Assembly (NCBI RefSeq): GCF_937976295.1
Contig: NZ_CALJRY010000284.1
Location: 1-6,629, forward strand
DNA: 6,629 nucleotides
DNA from: an uncultured Rothia sp.
Lineage (GTDB): Bacteria; Actinomycetota; Actinomycetes; Actinomycetales; Micrococcaceae
Direction of reading: 5' to 3'
Part shown: positions 1-5,011 of the stretch, piece by piece
Layout of the letters: each line of letters begins with the position of its first letter
Numbering within the stretch: the first letter of the stretch is position 1
The notes under the pieces: model-generated
The model's database searches: none
Told to the model about the DNA's origin: nothing
What the model saw: the letters and a program-made list of their open reading frames with translations, nothing else
Position numbers and translations under genes: made by a program

Positions 1-114
1 CTGTGTACCATCATCGCCTTCTTTCGTAGCCTTCTGATTCAACTCTACCGGGGATGGTTGCTCTTTGAAGAGTTTGCTCTTCGTCCTGGGCGAATATGAC
101 AAGAACCGGAACAT
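1..114 (-). CDS. Possible 5' part of an unidentified minus-strand gene, cut by the left edge
   Basis: From the ATG at 114-112 the minus strand stays open for 38 codons to the window edge. It would encode a hydrophilic, lysine- and glutamate-rich start (MFRFLSYSPRTKSKLF, then a stretch ending KEGDDGTQ). The composition is more protein-like than most chance frames in GC-rich DNA, and the gene would follow glnR in the same direction after an 80-nt gap. Against it: there is no clear Shine-Dalgarno sequence or TANNNT box before the ATG, the ATG lies in the loop of a 7-bp inverted repeat (105-128), and third-position GC looks lower than in the neighbours. On the opposite strand a frame is open from base 1 to a TGA at 97-99 and would be the tail of a convergent gene, so the two readings compete. 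I recognise no family. Confidence 0.3.
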   Translation of the reverse strand, partial: MFRFLSYSPRTKSKLFKEQPSPVELNQKATKEGDDGTQ

Positions 115-128
115 TTACACATTCCGGT
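105..128. terminator. Inverted repeat downstream of glnR, possible terminator
   Basis: ACCGGAA (105-111) and TTCCGGT (122-128) form a perfect 7-bp stem with a 10-nt loop, about 70 nt beyond the glnR stop. Read leftward, the stem is followed by the moderately T-rich TTCTTGTC, so it could end the glnR transcript. The tail is not a proper U-tract and the loop is long, so this is a weak call. It would also fit as a shared terminator if the plus-strand frame ending at 99 is a real convergent gene. A second small hairpin, GAAGAG-TTTG-CTCTTC, lies at 67-82. Confidence 0.35.
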
Positions 129-194
129 ACTCGACTCAGCGGCGAGGCTACTTGAGAACGGGCACACCAAAATAGCGGTTAGCGCCGCAAAAAT

Positions 195-872
195 TTAGCG
201 GGTGCTGTTGAAGGAATAGCCCACGTTACGCACGGTCGAAATCATCTGCTCGTATTCGGTGCCGAGCTTGGAACGCAGACGACGCACGTGTACGTCCACG
301 GTGCGGGTGCCGCCGTAATAGGAGTCGTAACCCCACACTTCAGAGAGTAACTGGGCGCGGGAGAAGACGCGTCCGGGATGCTGAGCCATGAACTTGAGTA
401 GCTCAAACTCTTTGAAGGTCAGGTTCAGTGCGGTGCCGGAAAGGTGCGCGGAGTACGCCTGGGTGTCAATAATGAGGTTGCCGGCGCGCACGATGCGCTC
501 TTCGGAGTTCTCTTCTTCTGCGCCGGTGTCGCTCTTGATGGCGAGGCGCAGGCGTGCATCCATTTCGGAGGGGGACGCCTGGTCAGAAACAATATCGTCA
601 ACCTGCCAGGAGGCTGCAACCGCCGCCATGCCGCCTTCGTTCAGGAGCGCGATGAGCGGCAACTGCACGCCGGCGGCGCGCAACAGCTGGGCGCATTGGC
701 GTGCCTGGACGAGTGCGGTGCGGGCGTCGACCATGAGCAGGTCGAAAGCCTCGGTTTCGAGGGCAGTGTGGGCGGTGTCGAGCGGGAAGACGTGTACCTT
801 GTGACTGAGGAGGCTCAGCGAGGGGATCATATCCTGCGCGGCGGTATCGCTCATGAGCGCAATACGGTACAC
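195..872 (-). CDS. glnR: GlnR-type orphan OmpR/PhoB-family response regulator (nitrogen regulator)
   Basis: This is a cytoplasmic transcription factor of 225 residues, a usual length for the family. Residues 1-115 form a receiver-like domain and about 126-223 a winged-helix OmpR/PhoB domain, with the LTFKEFELLKF, GTRTVDVHVRRLRSKLG and STVRNVGYSF segments. These segments, HPGRVFSRAQLL and the receiver pattern QLLRAAG...EGGMAAV...DDIV match my recollection of actinobacterial GlnR. The conserved Asp is kept (D49 in MVDAR), but the acidic pair after strand 1 is reduced to one Asp (MSDT, D9) and the lysine of the usual TKPF motif is replaced (SDQA). That fits the atypical receiver of GlnR, which has no partner kinase; no kinase gene is visible here. 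In Streptomyces and Mycobacterium, GlnR controls glutamine synthetase, ammonium transport and nitrite reduction. The start is GTG at 872, preceded by AAAGGAG with 5-nt spacing. Confidence 0.88.
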   Translation of the reverse strand: MYRIALMSDTAAQDMIPSLSLLSHKVHVFPLDTAHTALETEAFDLLMVDARTALVQARQCAQLLRAAGVQLPLIALLNEGGMAAVAASWQVDDIVSDQASPSEMDARLRLAIKSDTGAEEENSEERIVRAGNLIIDTQAYSAHLSGTALNLTFKEFELLKFMAQHPGRVFSRAQLLSEVWGYDSYYGGTRTVDVHVRRLRSKLGTEYEQMISTVRNVGYSFNSTR

Positions 873-893
873 ACCCTCTCCTTTCCCAGTAAA

Positions 894-899
894 ATATTA
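894..899 (-). promoter_or_regulatory. Candidate -10 box of glnR
   Basis: On the minus strand TAATAT lies 21 nt before the GTG start, with the Shine-Dalgarno sequence AAAGGAG between them. A transcript starting about 7 nt downstream would have a leader of about 14 nt. An alternative box, TACACT, lies at 915-910. I see no convincing -35 hexamer for either. Confidence 0.35.
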
Positions 900-1073
900 G
901 GCTCTTTCTAGTGTACTCGCCCGCCTATGCTGCAGCTGTGGAGGCGGTAAAGAGCGAGAACAGATATCGTATAGCGGACTGTTGACCCACCCCTCTGAGC
1001 AGGTCGTTGCCGATAGCTCTGTCCAGTATGTCTTTAGCACCGATTCTGCACCCTTTTCAGGGGGAGTCTATGG

Positions 1074-1079
1074 TAGGTT
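1074..1079 (+). promoter_or_regulatory. Candidate -10 box for a leaderless transcript of the 39-aa gene
   Basis: TAGGTT fits TANNNT and is separated by 6 nt from the ATG at 1086, so transcription would begin at or next to the start codon. The only purine-rich stretch near the ATG, TAAGG, is too close to act as a Shine-Dalgarno sequence. This supports leaderless initiation, which is common in actinobacteria. No -35 is recognisable. Confidence 0.35.
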
Positions 1080-1085
1080 TAAGGC

Positions 1086-1205
1086 ATGGAAAACAATCTT
1101 ATGGCTCTTGAAGCTCTCTTCATGTCGCTGATGGCTATCATCTCCGTGTGCATCGGTATCGGTGCATTCGCAGTGCTGCGTGGCCTCTTCAGCGGTCAGA
1201 AGTAA
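1086..1205 (+). CDS. Small single-helix membrane protein, 39 aa, function unknown
   Basis: ATG at 1086 opens a 39-codon frame ending in TAA at 1203-1205. The product begins MENNLMALEALFMSLMA. Residues 10-31 are continuously hydrophobic with a small-residue GIGAF patch (24-28), and the tail LRGLFSGQK carries basic residues. That predicts one membrane helix with a cytoplasmic C-terminus by the positive-inside rule. Codons are mostly C-, G- or T-ending, as in the neighbouring genes. The frame is bracketed by a possible -10 box just upstream and a strong terminator at 1295-1332, which gives it the layout of a monocistronic gene. The longer frame that overlaps it in another phase (from 1148) is the unused upstream extension of the nitrobindin frame. 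I do not recognise a family, and no function can be assigned from sequence. Confidence 0.62.
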   Translation: MENNLMALEALFMSLMAIISVCIGIGAFAVLRGLFSGQK

Positions 1206-1294
1206 TCTTCCCGTACAGAGCAGAAGCATCGCCCACACAGGGCTTTAGGCGGTTGCCTCATACGGTTCGTTACCGCCTCGCCAATGACGGCGTG

Positions 1295-1332
1295 AACCCC
1301 CACCCGGTCCCCTCCGGTTGGGGGTTTTCTTT
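1295..1332 (+). terminator. Rho-independent terminator after the 39-aa gene
   Basis: AACCCCCA pairs with the TGGGGGTT arm, then after one C-T mismatch CCGG pairs with CCGG around a TCCCCT loop. The stem is followed by TTTTCTTT. It lies 90 nt after the small gene and about 100 nt before the nitrobindin start, so it separates the two transcripts. This supports the small gene being transcribed in its own right. Confidence 0.8.
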
Positions 1333-1422
1333 ATGTCGCCCACTGCGCCGTTCACTCTGCAGGCGGCTACGCTACCCCGTGCCGTGGGCGAACGAACAGG
1401 GCGCCAGTTTACTCACGGGTAC

Positions 1423-1428
1423 TAGAAT
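1423..1428 (+). promoter_or_regulatory. -10 box of the nitrobindin gene (leaderless)
   Basis: TAGAAT ends 7 nt before the ATG at 1436, the classical spacing for a transcript that starts on the A of the start codon. AAGG at 1431-1434 is only one base from the ATG and so is unlikely to serve as a ribosome binding site. No -35 is recognisable, which is usual for such actinobacterial promoters. Confidence 0.5.
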
Positions 1429-1435
1429 AGAAGGT

Positions 1436-2125
1436 ATGGCTATTGAAATCCCTACTAACCTAACCCCTGAACTTGTTCCCTTCGCATGGCTGCTCGGCAC
1501 CTGGGAAGGTACCGGAACCATGTGGTACGAAGGCCAGGAAAACACCCCCTTCGGCCAGATTATTACTTTTGAGCAGGACGGTCTGCCCTTCATCGAATAC
1601 CGCGCTGAATCTTTCCTGCTCGATGACGAGGGTCAGAAGCTGCGCCCCATCACCGTTGAAACCGGTTTCTGGCAGATTGACCGCCCCCTGACCGACGCCG
1701 ACGGCGGCTTCGGTATTGTCCCCAAGGATGTTGTACCCGCCTTCCCCGACGCCGAGAGCGTTGAAACCCTGCGCAACGAGGACGACGGCTTCTCCCTGCT
1801 GGCGACCATCGCGCACCCCGGCGGTATTAGCGAAAACTACGTGGGCATGGTCAAGGGCCCGGTCATTCGCATGCAGACCGGCAACCTGCTGCGCGACGAC
1901 ATCTCCCACGACTACGCGGGCTCCGTGCGCCTGTGGGGCCTGGTCAACGGCAACCTCATGTGGGACTGGGAGGTCGCGGACGCCGAGGGCAAGCTCCACA
2001 AGCATGCCTCCGCTGAGCTGCGTAAGACCTCGTCGATGACCGGCGATTCCCTGGGTACCTCGATGTTCGGTTCCCTGGACGGTGAAGAGCCCACCGGCGA
2101 GCCCGGCTCCGAGCCCACCGCCTAA
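1436..2125 (+). CDS. Nitrobindin-family haem-binding beta-barrel protein (DUF1794/THAP4-like)
   Basis: The 229-residue product belongs to the nitrobindin (FABP-like, THAP4 haem-binding domain) family. Characterised members bind ferric haem in a ten-stranded barrel, react with NO and isomerise peroxynitrite to nitrate. Visible marks are the N-terminal signature GTWEGTG (21-27), FEQDGLPFIEYR (45-56), the ETGFWQI strand (75-81), and the C-terminal HKHASAELRK, where a histidine (H190 in HASAEL) matches the expected proximal haem ligand. There is no signal peptide, so the protein is cytoplasmic. The length and the acidic, Ser/Gly/Pro-rich tail (199-229) recall the Mycobacterium Rv0813c type more than the shorter Rv2717c type. 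An in-frame opening extends upstream to 1148, but it crosses the terminator at 1295-1332 and has no family similarity. ATG 1436 is chosen because the conserved domain starts about 10 residues later and TAGAAT sits 7 nt upstream. Confidence 0.85.
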   Translation: MAIEIPTNLTPELVPFAWLLGTWEGTGTMWYEGQENTPFGQIITFEQDGLPFIEYRAESFLLDDEGQKLRPITVETGFWQIDRPLTDADGGFGIVPKDVVPAFPDAESVETLRNEDDGFSLLATIAHPGGISENYVGMVKGPVIRMQTGNLLRDDISHDYAGSVRLWGLVNGNLMWDWEVADAEGKLHKHASAELRKTSSMTGDSLGTSMFGSLDGEEPTGEPGSEPTA

Positions 2126-2137
2126 TAACTAACTTGT

Positions 2138-2170
2138 GTCTGCCCCGCTAATCGGCGGGGCAGACTCTTT
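2138..2170 (+). terminator. Hairpin between nitrobindin and ygfZ, terminator or attenuator
   Basis: GTCTGCCCCGC (2138-2148) and GCGGGGCAGAC (2155-2165) form a perfect 11-bp stem around a 6-nt loop, followed by the short tail TCTTT. It starts 13 nt after the nitrobindin stop. The tail is imperfect, and only about 25 nt separate the stem from the ygfZ start. It may therefore be a partial terminator that lets some transcripts through to ygfZ. Confidence 0.65.
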
Positions 2171-2190
2171 GCGTGAAAGGTGCACCTTCC

Positions 2191-3411
2191 GTGTCTGAAT
2201 CTTCGCTTGAAGCAACCGAGCTGGAGACCACCCGCCCGGCGAGCCCCCTGCTGAGCCTGCACGGCGCTTTTGCCGCCTCCGGGCTGGATGCGGGCGTTGC
2301 CGCACACTACGGCAACCCCATGCTGGAGCAGCGCGCCCTCAGCTTTGACCGCTCCGCCGGTGCGGGCGAGTCGCTGGTGCTGGTGGATCGTTCCTCCCTG
2401 GGCGTGGTGCGTGTTGAGGGACCGGACCGCCAGACCTGGCTGACCTCCATCGCCTCGCAGATTCTAACCGGCATGACCGCAGGGGAGAGCCGCGAGTTCC
2501 TATTGCTTTCCCCTCAGGGCCGCGTGGAGTACGCACCCGCCGCTATCGAAGACGGTGAGGCACTCTGGCTGATCGTAGAGGGCAACCAGGCTCAGCCGCT
2601 GACCGATTACCTGAACCGCATGAAGTTCATGATGCGCGTTGAGGTGCAGAACCTCAGCGACGAGTACGCGGTACTGGAGAGCGCCCGCAACCCGATTCTG
2701 CAGGACGGCTCGGTGCATCCGGCGCTCGCTGAGGCTCAGCCGCTGGTGTGGGAGGATCCCTGGCACACTCCGGCACCGGGTAGCTACCGTTACGATGAGG
2801 CGGGCGATAACCACCCGGGCGCAGACTACAAGCGTTTCTTGAGCATTGTGCCGCGCTCTATTCTGCCCGCCCTGGCTGAATCTTCGGATGCACGTTTTGC
2901 GGGTCTGTGGGCTGCGGAGGCTCTGCGTATTGAGGCGTGGCGCCCGCGCTACGGCACCGAGGCGGACGATAAGACCATCCCTCAGGAGCTGGATTACACC
3001 CGTACCGCGGTGCATTTTGATAAGGGCTGCTACAAGGGCCAGGAGACGGTAGCTCGTGTGCATAACCTGGGCCGCCCGCCGCGCCGCCTGGTGTTCTTGG
3101 ATATTGACGGGTCGGAGCACACCCTGCCGGCGGCGGGTAGTGAGCTGTTCGTGGAGGGCAAGTCCCGCCCGGTCGGTCGCATTACCTCGGTGGCGTTGCA
3201 TCACGAGGCGGGCCCGATTGCGTTGGCTGTGATTAAGCGCGGCGTTGACCCGCAGGCGCCTTTGCGTGCGGTTGATGGCGGCGACTTCCTGCCCGATGGG
3301 TCGCCGGCGCCGGCAACCGAGTACGCGGTGGCTCAGACGACGGTGGTTTCGCCGGAGTCCGGTGAGGTGGCGCGTCGTTCTTTGTCGGGTCAGGATTTCT
3401 TGAAGCGCTAG
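2191..3411 (+). CDS. ygfZ: YgfZ/GcvT-family folate-binding protein (Fe-S cluster maintenance)
   Basis: This 406-residue cytoplasmic protein belongs to the aminomethyltransferase-like YgfZ family. In other bacteria its members bind tetrahydrofolate and support repair or assembly of certain Fe-S enzymes. The diagnostic motif KGCYKGQE is present at 278-285, with the conserved cysteine at 280, followed by VARVHNLGRPPRRL. N-terminal GcvT-like segments are VDRSSLGVVRVEGPDRQTWL (from about 65) and LLSPQGRVEY (105-114); RIEAWRPRYGTE (246-257) is also typical. GTG at 2191 is preferred because GAAAGG (2175-2180) lies 10 nt upstream. A GTG at 2173 would add six residues, but it sits just after the terminator tail and has no Shine-Dalgarno sequence. 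Mycobacterium keeps a YgfZ-like gene near its nitrobindin gene, as here. Leucine TTG and alanine GCG codons become clearly commoner after about 3090. Length is typical of actinobacterial members and longer than E. coli YgfZ. Confidence 0.87.
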   Translation: MSESSLEATELETTRPASPLLSLHGAFAASGLDAGVAAHYGNPMLEQRALSFDRSAGAGESLVLVDRSSLGVVRVEGPDRQTWLTSIASQILTGMTAGESREFLLLSPQGRVEYAPAAIEDGEALWLIVEGNQAQPLTDYLNRMKFMMRVEVQNLSDEYAVLESARNPILQDGSVHPALAEAQPLVWEDPWHTPAPGSYRYDEAGDNHPGADYKRFLSIVPRSILPALAESSDARFAGLWAAEALRIEAWRPRYGTEADDKTIPQELDYTRTAVHFDKGCYKGQETVARVHNLGRPPRRLVFLDIDGSEHTLPAAGSELFVEGKSRPVGRITSVALHHEAGPIALAVIKRGVDPQAPLRAVDGGDFLPDGSPAPATEYAVAQTTVVSPESGEVARRSLSGQDFLKR

Positions 3412-3430
3412 AGCATCTGGCTACCTCAAC

Positions 3431-3479
3431 AAAACCGCGGAGGCGGACACCCGTTACGAGTGCCCGCCTCCGCGGTTTT
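3431..3479. terminator. Strong bidirectional terminator between ygfZ and pfkA
   Basis: AAAACCGCGGAGGCGG (3431-3446) pairs perfectly over 16 bp with its complement at 3464-3479. The stem continues past one mismatch with CAC/GTG around a 9-nt loop. The A-run on one side and T-run on the other give a U-tract in both directions. It lies 20 nt past the ygfZ stop and 38 nt past the pfkA stop, exactly where two convergent genes need it. Confidence 0.92.
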
Positions 3480-3489
3480 AGTATGTGCG

Positions 3490-3507
3490 CTCAGCTTATG
3501 TGCTGAG
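3490..3507 (-). repeat. Small hairpin in the 3' untranslated region of pfkA
   Basis: CTCAGC and GCTGAG form a 6-bp stem with a TTATGT loop, 10 nt after the pfkA stop and just before the main terminator. No T-run follows. It may shield the mRNA end or be chance. Confidence 0.3.
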
Positions 3508-3517
3508 GCTGTAGGGT

Positions 3518-4549
3518 TTAGCGGCCGAAGAGTACGGCTGCTTCTTCCCAGCGTTCCTGAGGTACGGACTTCAGTCCGTCCAGTGCCTCTTCGAGGGGTA
3601 CGTACTTGACTACGGTGCCCTGAACGGAGACCATCTTGCCCCACAGCTTCTGGGCGACCATGTCTACTGCGCCCATACCCAGGCGGGTTGCCAGCACGCG
3701 GTCGTAGCCGGTGGGGGCGCCACCGCGCTGGATGTGACCCAGGATGGTGTTGCGGGTTTCGATGCCGGTCATCTTCTCGATTTCGTGGGTGATGTATTCA
3801 CCGATACCACCGAGGCGGGGACGACCGTCCTTTTCGGTACCCTTATTTGCCATGACGTCGTCGAAGCCTTCGGGGATGAAACCTTCAGCAACAACAACCA
3901 GGGGAGAGCGGCCGTGGTCGTGTACTTCCTTGACCCATTCAGCGACCTGCTCCATGGAGACCTTGACCTCGGGAATCAGGATTGCGTGTGCGCCTGCAGC
4001 CATACCGGAGTGCAGTGCAATCCAACCGACGTGGCGGCCCATGACCTCTGCGACCATGCAGCGGTGGTGCGATTCACCGGTGGTGCGGATGCGGTCCATC
4101 GCATCGGTTGCGATGGACACTGCGGTGTCGAAGCCGAAGGTGTAGTCGGTTGCGCGCAGGTCGTTGTCAATGGTCTTGGGAACACCGATGACGGGCAGGC
4201 CTGCGTCTGCCAGGCGCTTTGCGCCTGCGAGGGTGCCTTCACCGCCGATAGCGACGATTGCGTCGATGCCGTGGCGTTCCATCATGATTTTGATGTTTTC
4301 GGGGCCACCGTTGGGGCCGTCGAAGGGGTTGGTGCGGGAGGTACCGATGATGGTGCCGCCCTGGCCTGCCAGGCCGCGGACCTTCTGGCGGGGCAGGTCC
4401 ATGTAGTCGCCTTCAACGACGCCGCGCCAGCCATCGCGGAAGCCGACGAACTCGTAACCGTACTTCTTAATGCCGTTGAGGACAGCGCCGCGGATGACAG
4501 CGTTCAGGCCGGGGCAGTCGCCGCCGGAAGTAAGCAGACCGATCTTCAT
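3518..4549 (-). CDS. pfkA: 6-phosphofructokinase, ATP-dependent actinobacterial type
   Basis: The enzyme phosphorylates fructose 6-phosphate to fructose 1,6-bisphosphate, the committed step of glycolysis, in the cytoplasm. The 343-residue protein has the PfkA fold signatures in order: TSGGDCPGLNAVIRG (7-21), GGEGTLAGAKRL (102-113), GVPKTIDNDL (122-131) with the catalytic base D128, EVMGRHVGWIAL (168-179), and GHIQRGGAPTGYDR (271-284). Gly at 105 (E. coli G104) predicts ATP as donor, since PPi enzymes carry Asp there. Lys at 125 replaces the Gly of E. coli and is otherwise seen in PPi enzymes, so this is the mixed-signature group found in actinobacteria. The start is firm: AGGAG lies 6 nt before ATG 4549. 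The gene stands alone, with a terminator downstream and a leader of about 100 nt containing an inverted repeat. Confidence 0.95.
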   Translation of the reverse strand: MKIGLLTSGGDCPGLNAVIRGAVLNGIKKYGYEFVGFRDGWRGVVEGDYMDLPRQKVRGLAGQGGTIIGTSRTNPFDGPNGGPENIKIMMERHGIDAIVAIGGEGTLAGAKRLADAGLPVIGVPKTIDNDLRATDYTFGFDTAVSIATDAMDRIRTTGESHHRCMVAEVMGRHVGWIALHSGMAAGAHAILIPEVKVSMEQVAEWVKEVHDHGRSPLVVVAEGFIPEGFDDVMANKGTEKDGRPRLGGIGEYITHEIEKMTGIETRNTILGHIQRGGAPTGYDRVLATRLGMGAVDMVAQKLWGKMVSVQGTVVKYVPLEEALDGLKSVPQERWEEAAVLFGR

Positions 4550-4555
4550 GGTTGG

Positions 4556-4560
4556 CTCCT
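4556..4560 (-). promoter_or_regulatory. Ribosome binding site of pfkA
   Basis: On the minus strand AGGAG lies 6 nt before the ATG, which is ideal spacing and fixes the start. This contrasts with the nitrobindin gene and the 39-aa gene, which lack such a site. Confidence 0.75.
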
Positions 4561-4605
4561 AATGTCTGCGCGTTTTAGGTGTTGTGCGCGCGTGTATATA
4601 ACTAT

Positions 4606-4650
4606 GACCTCCACGAATTTGGCGCAGGAATGCGCGCCGGTCGGGAGGTC
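4606..4650 (-). promoter_or_regulatory. Imperfect inverted repeat in the pfkA leader
   Basis: GACCTCC (4606-4612) and GGAGGTC (4644-4650) are perfectly complementary outer arms. Inside, GCGCA-GGAA-TGCGC (4622-4635) forms a second stem with a 4-nt loop. The element would lie in the 5' untranslated RNA if pfkA starts near 4659. It could be a structured leader or a DNA operator for a dimeric repressor. No known riboswitch is recognised. Confidence 0.4.
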
Positions 4651-4665
4651 GTTCTCTTGGTCTCT

Positions 4666-4671
4666 ATTTTA
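4666..4671 (-). promoter_or_regulatory. Candidate -10 box of pfkA
   Basis: TAAAAT on the minus strand is the best -10-like hexamer upstream of pfkA. It predicts a transcript start near 4659 and a leader of about 110 nt that contains the inverted repeat at 4606-4650. No good -35 is seen at 17 nt. Confidence 0.35.
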
Positions 4672-4812
4672 GCGATGTTTGGGTTGTGTGGGTAGCGGTG
4701 GAAAGCCGTGGGAGCACCCGTTTTGGTATTGAAAAGTTTAGGTTTTTGGCACCTGTATGTTTGGGTTTGAAATACAAATAGCCGTCCCTTCCCACCTATG
4801 GCACCGAAGAGG
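4672..4812. other. Intergenic stretch between the pfkA promoter area and the plus-strand terminator
   Basis: The 462-bp gap between pfkA and the aminotransferase gene holds the pfkA leader (4550-4671), this stretch, a plus-strand terminator, an AT-rich tract and a hairpin. This stretch has no convincing gene. A 27-codon plus-strand frame from GTG 4699 (MESRGSTRFG...) has no clear ribosome binding site. Promoter-like hexamers (TTGAAA at 4729 and 4767, TATGTT at 4756) are present but not at proper spacing. It is the natural place for the source of the RNA that the following terminator should end. Confidence 0.4.
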
Positions 4813-4863
4813 CGAATGAGGCTTCCTCACATCTGTAAAGATGCGGGAAGCCTCATTCGTTTT
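4813..4863 (+). terminator. Plus-strand rho-independent terminator with no upstream gene
   Basis: CGAATGAGGCTTCC (4813-4826) pairs perfectly over 14 bp with GGAAGCCTCATTCG (4846-4859). CATCT-GTAA-AGATG (4830-4843) adds an inner stem. TTTT follows directly and then more A/T. On the minus strand the bases after the stem are CCTCTTCGGT, not a U-tract, so it works rightward only. It does not serve either flanking gene, both of which read leftward. Confidence 0.75.
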
Positions 4864-4945
4864 AAAAATATTTTTAAATATTTGTGGGATTCTCGGTTTT
4901 TAGGACAAAAAACGGTCAATAGCTCTGTGATTGATTGTTTTGCGC
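4860..4945. other. AT-rich tract
   Basis: This stretch is strongly A/T-rich, with alternating T- and A-runs near 4860-4884 and further runs at 4897-4913, in otherwise GC-rich DNA. It begins as the tail of the terminator at 4813-4863. It could be curved DNA or an upstream activating element, but no gene or promoter is assigned. Confidence 0.4.
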
Positions 4946-4963
4946 CGGTTCACCCAGCACCTC

Positions 4964-4997
4964 AACCGTATCTCTCGCCGTGGCGAGAGACGCGGTT
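4964..4997 (-). terminator. Hairpin just after the aminotransferase gene, probable transcript end
   Basis: TCTCTCGCC and GGCGAGAGA form a perfect 9-bp stem with a 2-nt spacer. Beyond a 2x2 internal loop, AACCG pairs with CGGTT, giving 14 pairs in all. It lies 15 nt past the stop of the minus-strand gene. No U-tract follows in either direction, so it may be a stabilising or non-canonical terminator; a T-run (4907-4912, read on the minus strand) comes about 50 nt later. Confidence 0.5.
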
Positions 4998-5011
4998 TGG
5001 AGAGCCGTGAA

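Noticed and set aside
444..911. 155-codon plus-strand frame opposite glnR
   Set aside because: Antisense to a well-conserved response regulator, with no recognisable domain.
1070..1111. 13-codon frame (MVGLRHGKQSYGS) after GGGGGAG, overlapping the 39-aa gene start
   Set aside because: Shine-Dalgarno spacing is only 3 nt and nothing supports the peptide.
1148..1435. Upstream in-frame extension of the nitrobindin gene (96 codons)
   Set aside because: It overlaps the 39-aa gene in another phase, crosses a strong terminator and reads as low-quality Arg/Pro-rich sequence.
2500..3204. 234-codon minus-strand frame opposite ygfZ
   Set aside because: Arginine-rich shadow frame; the plus strand has the KGCYKGQE motif and a sensible start.
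4549..4618. Short minus-strand GTG frame in the pfkA leader whose TGA overlaps the pfkA ATG
   Set aside because: The overlap looks like translational coupling, but the GTG has no ribosome binding site and the peptide has no leader-like codon run.
3734..4672. 312-codon plus-strand frame opposite pfkA
   Set aside because: It is the antisense shadow of a conserved gene, Cys/His/Asp/Gly-rich with no family features, and arises from strong third-position GC bias.
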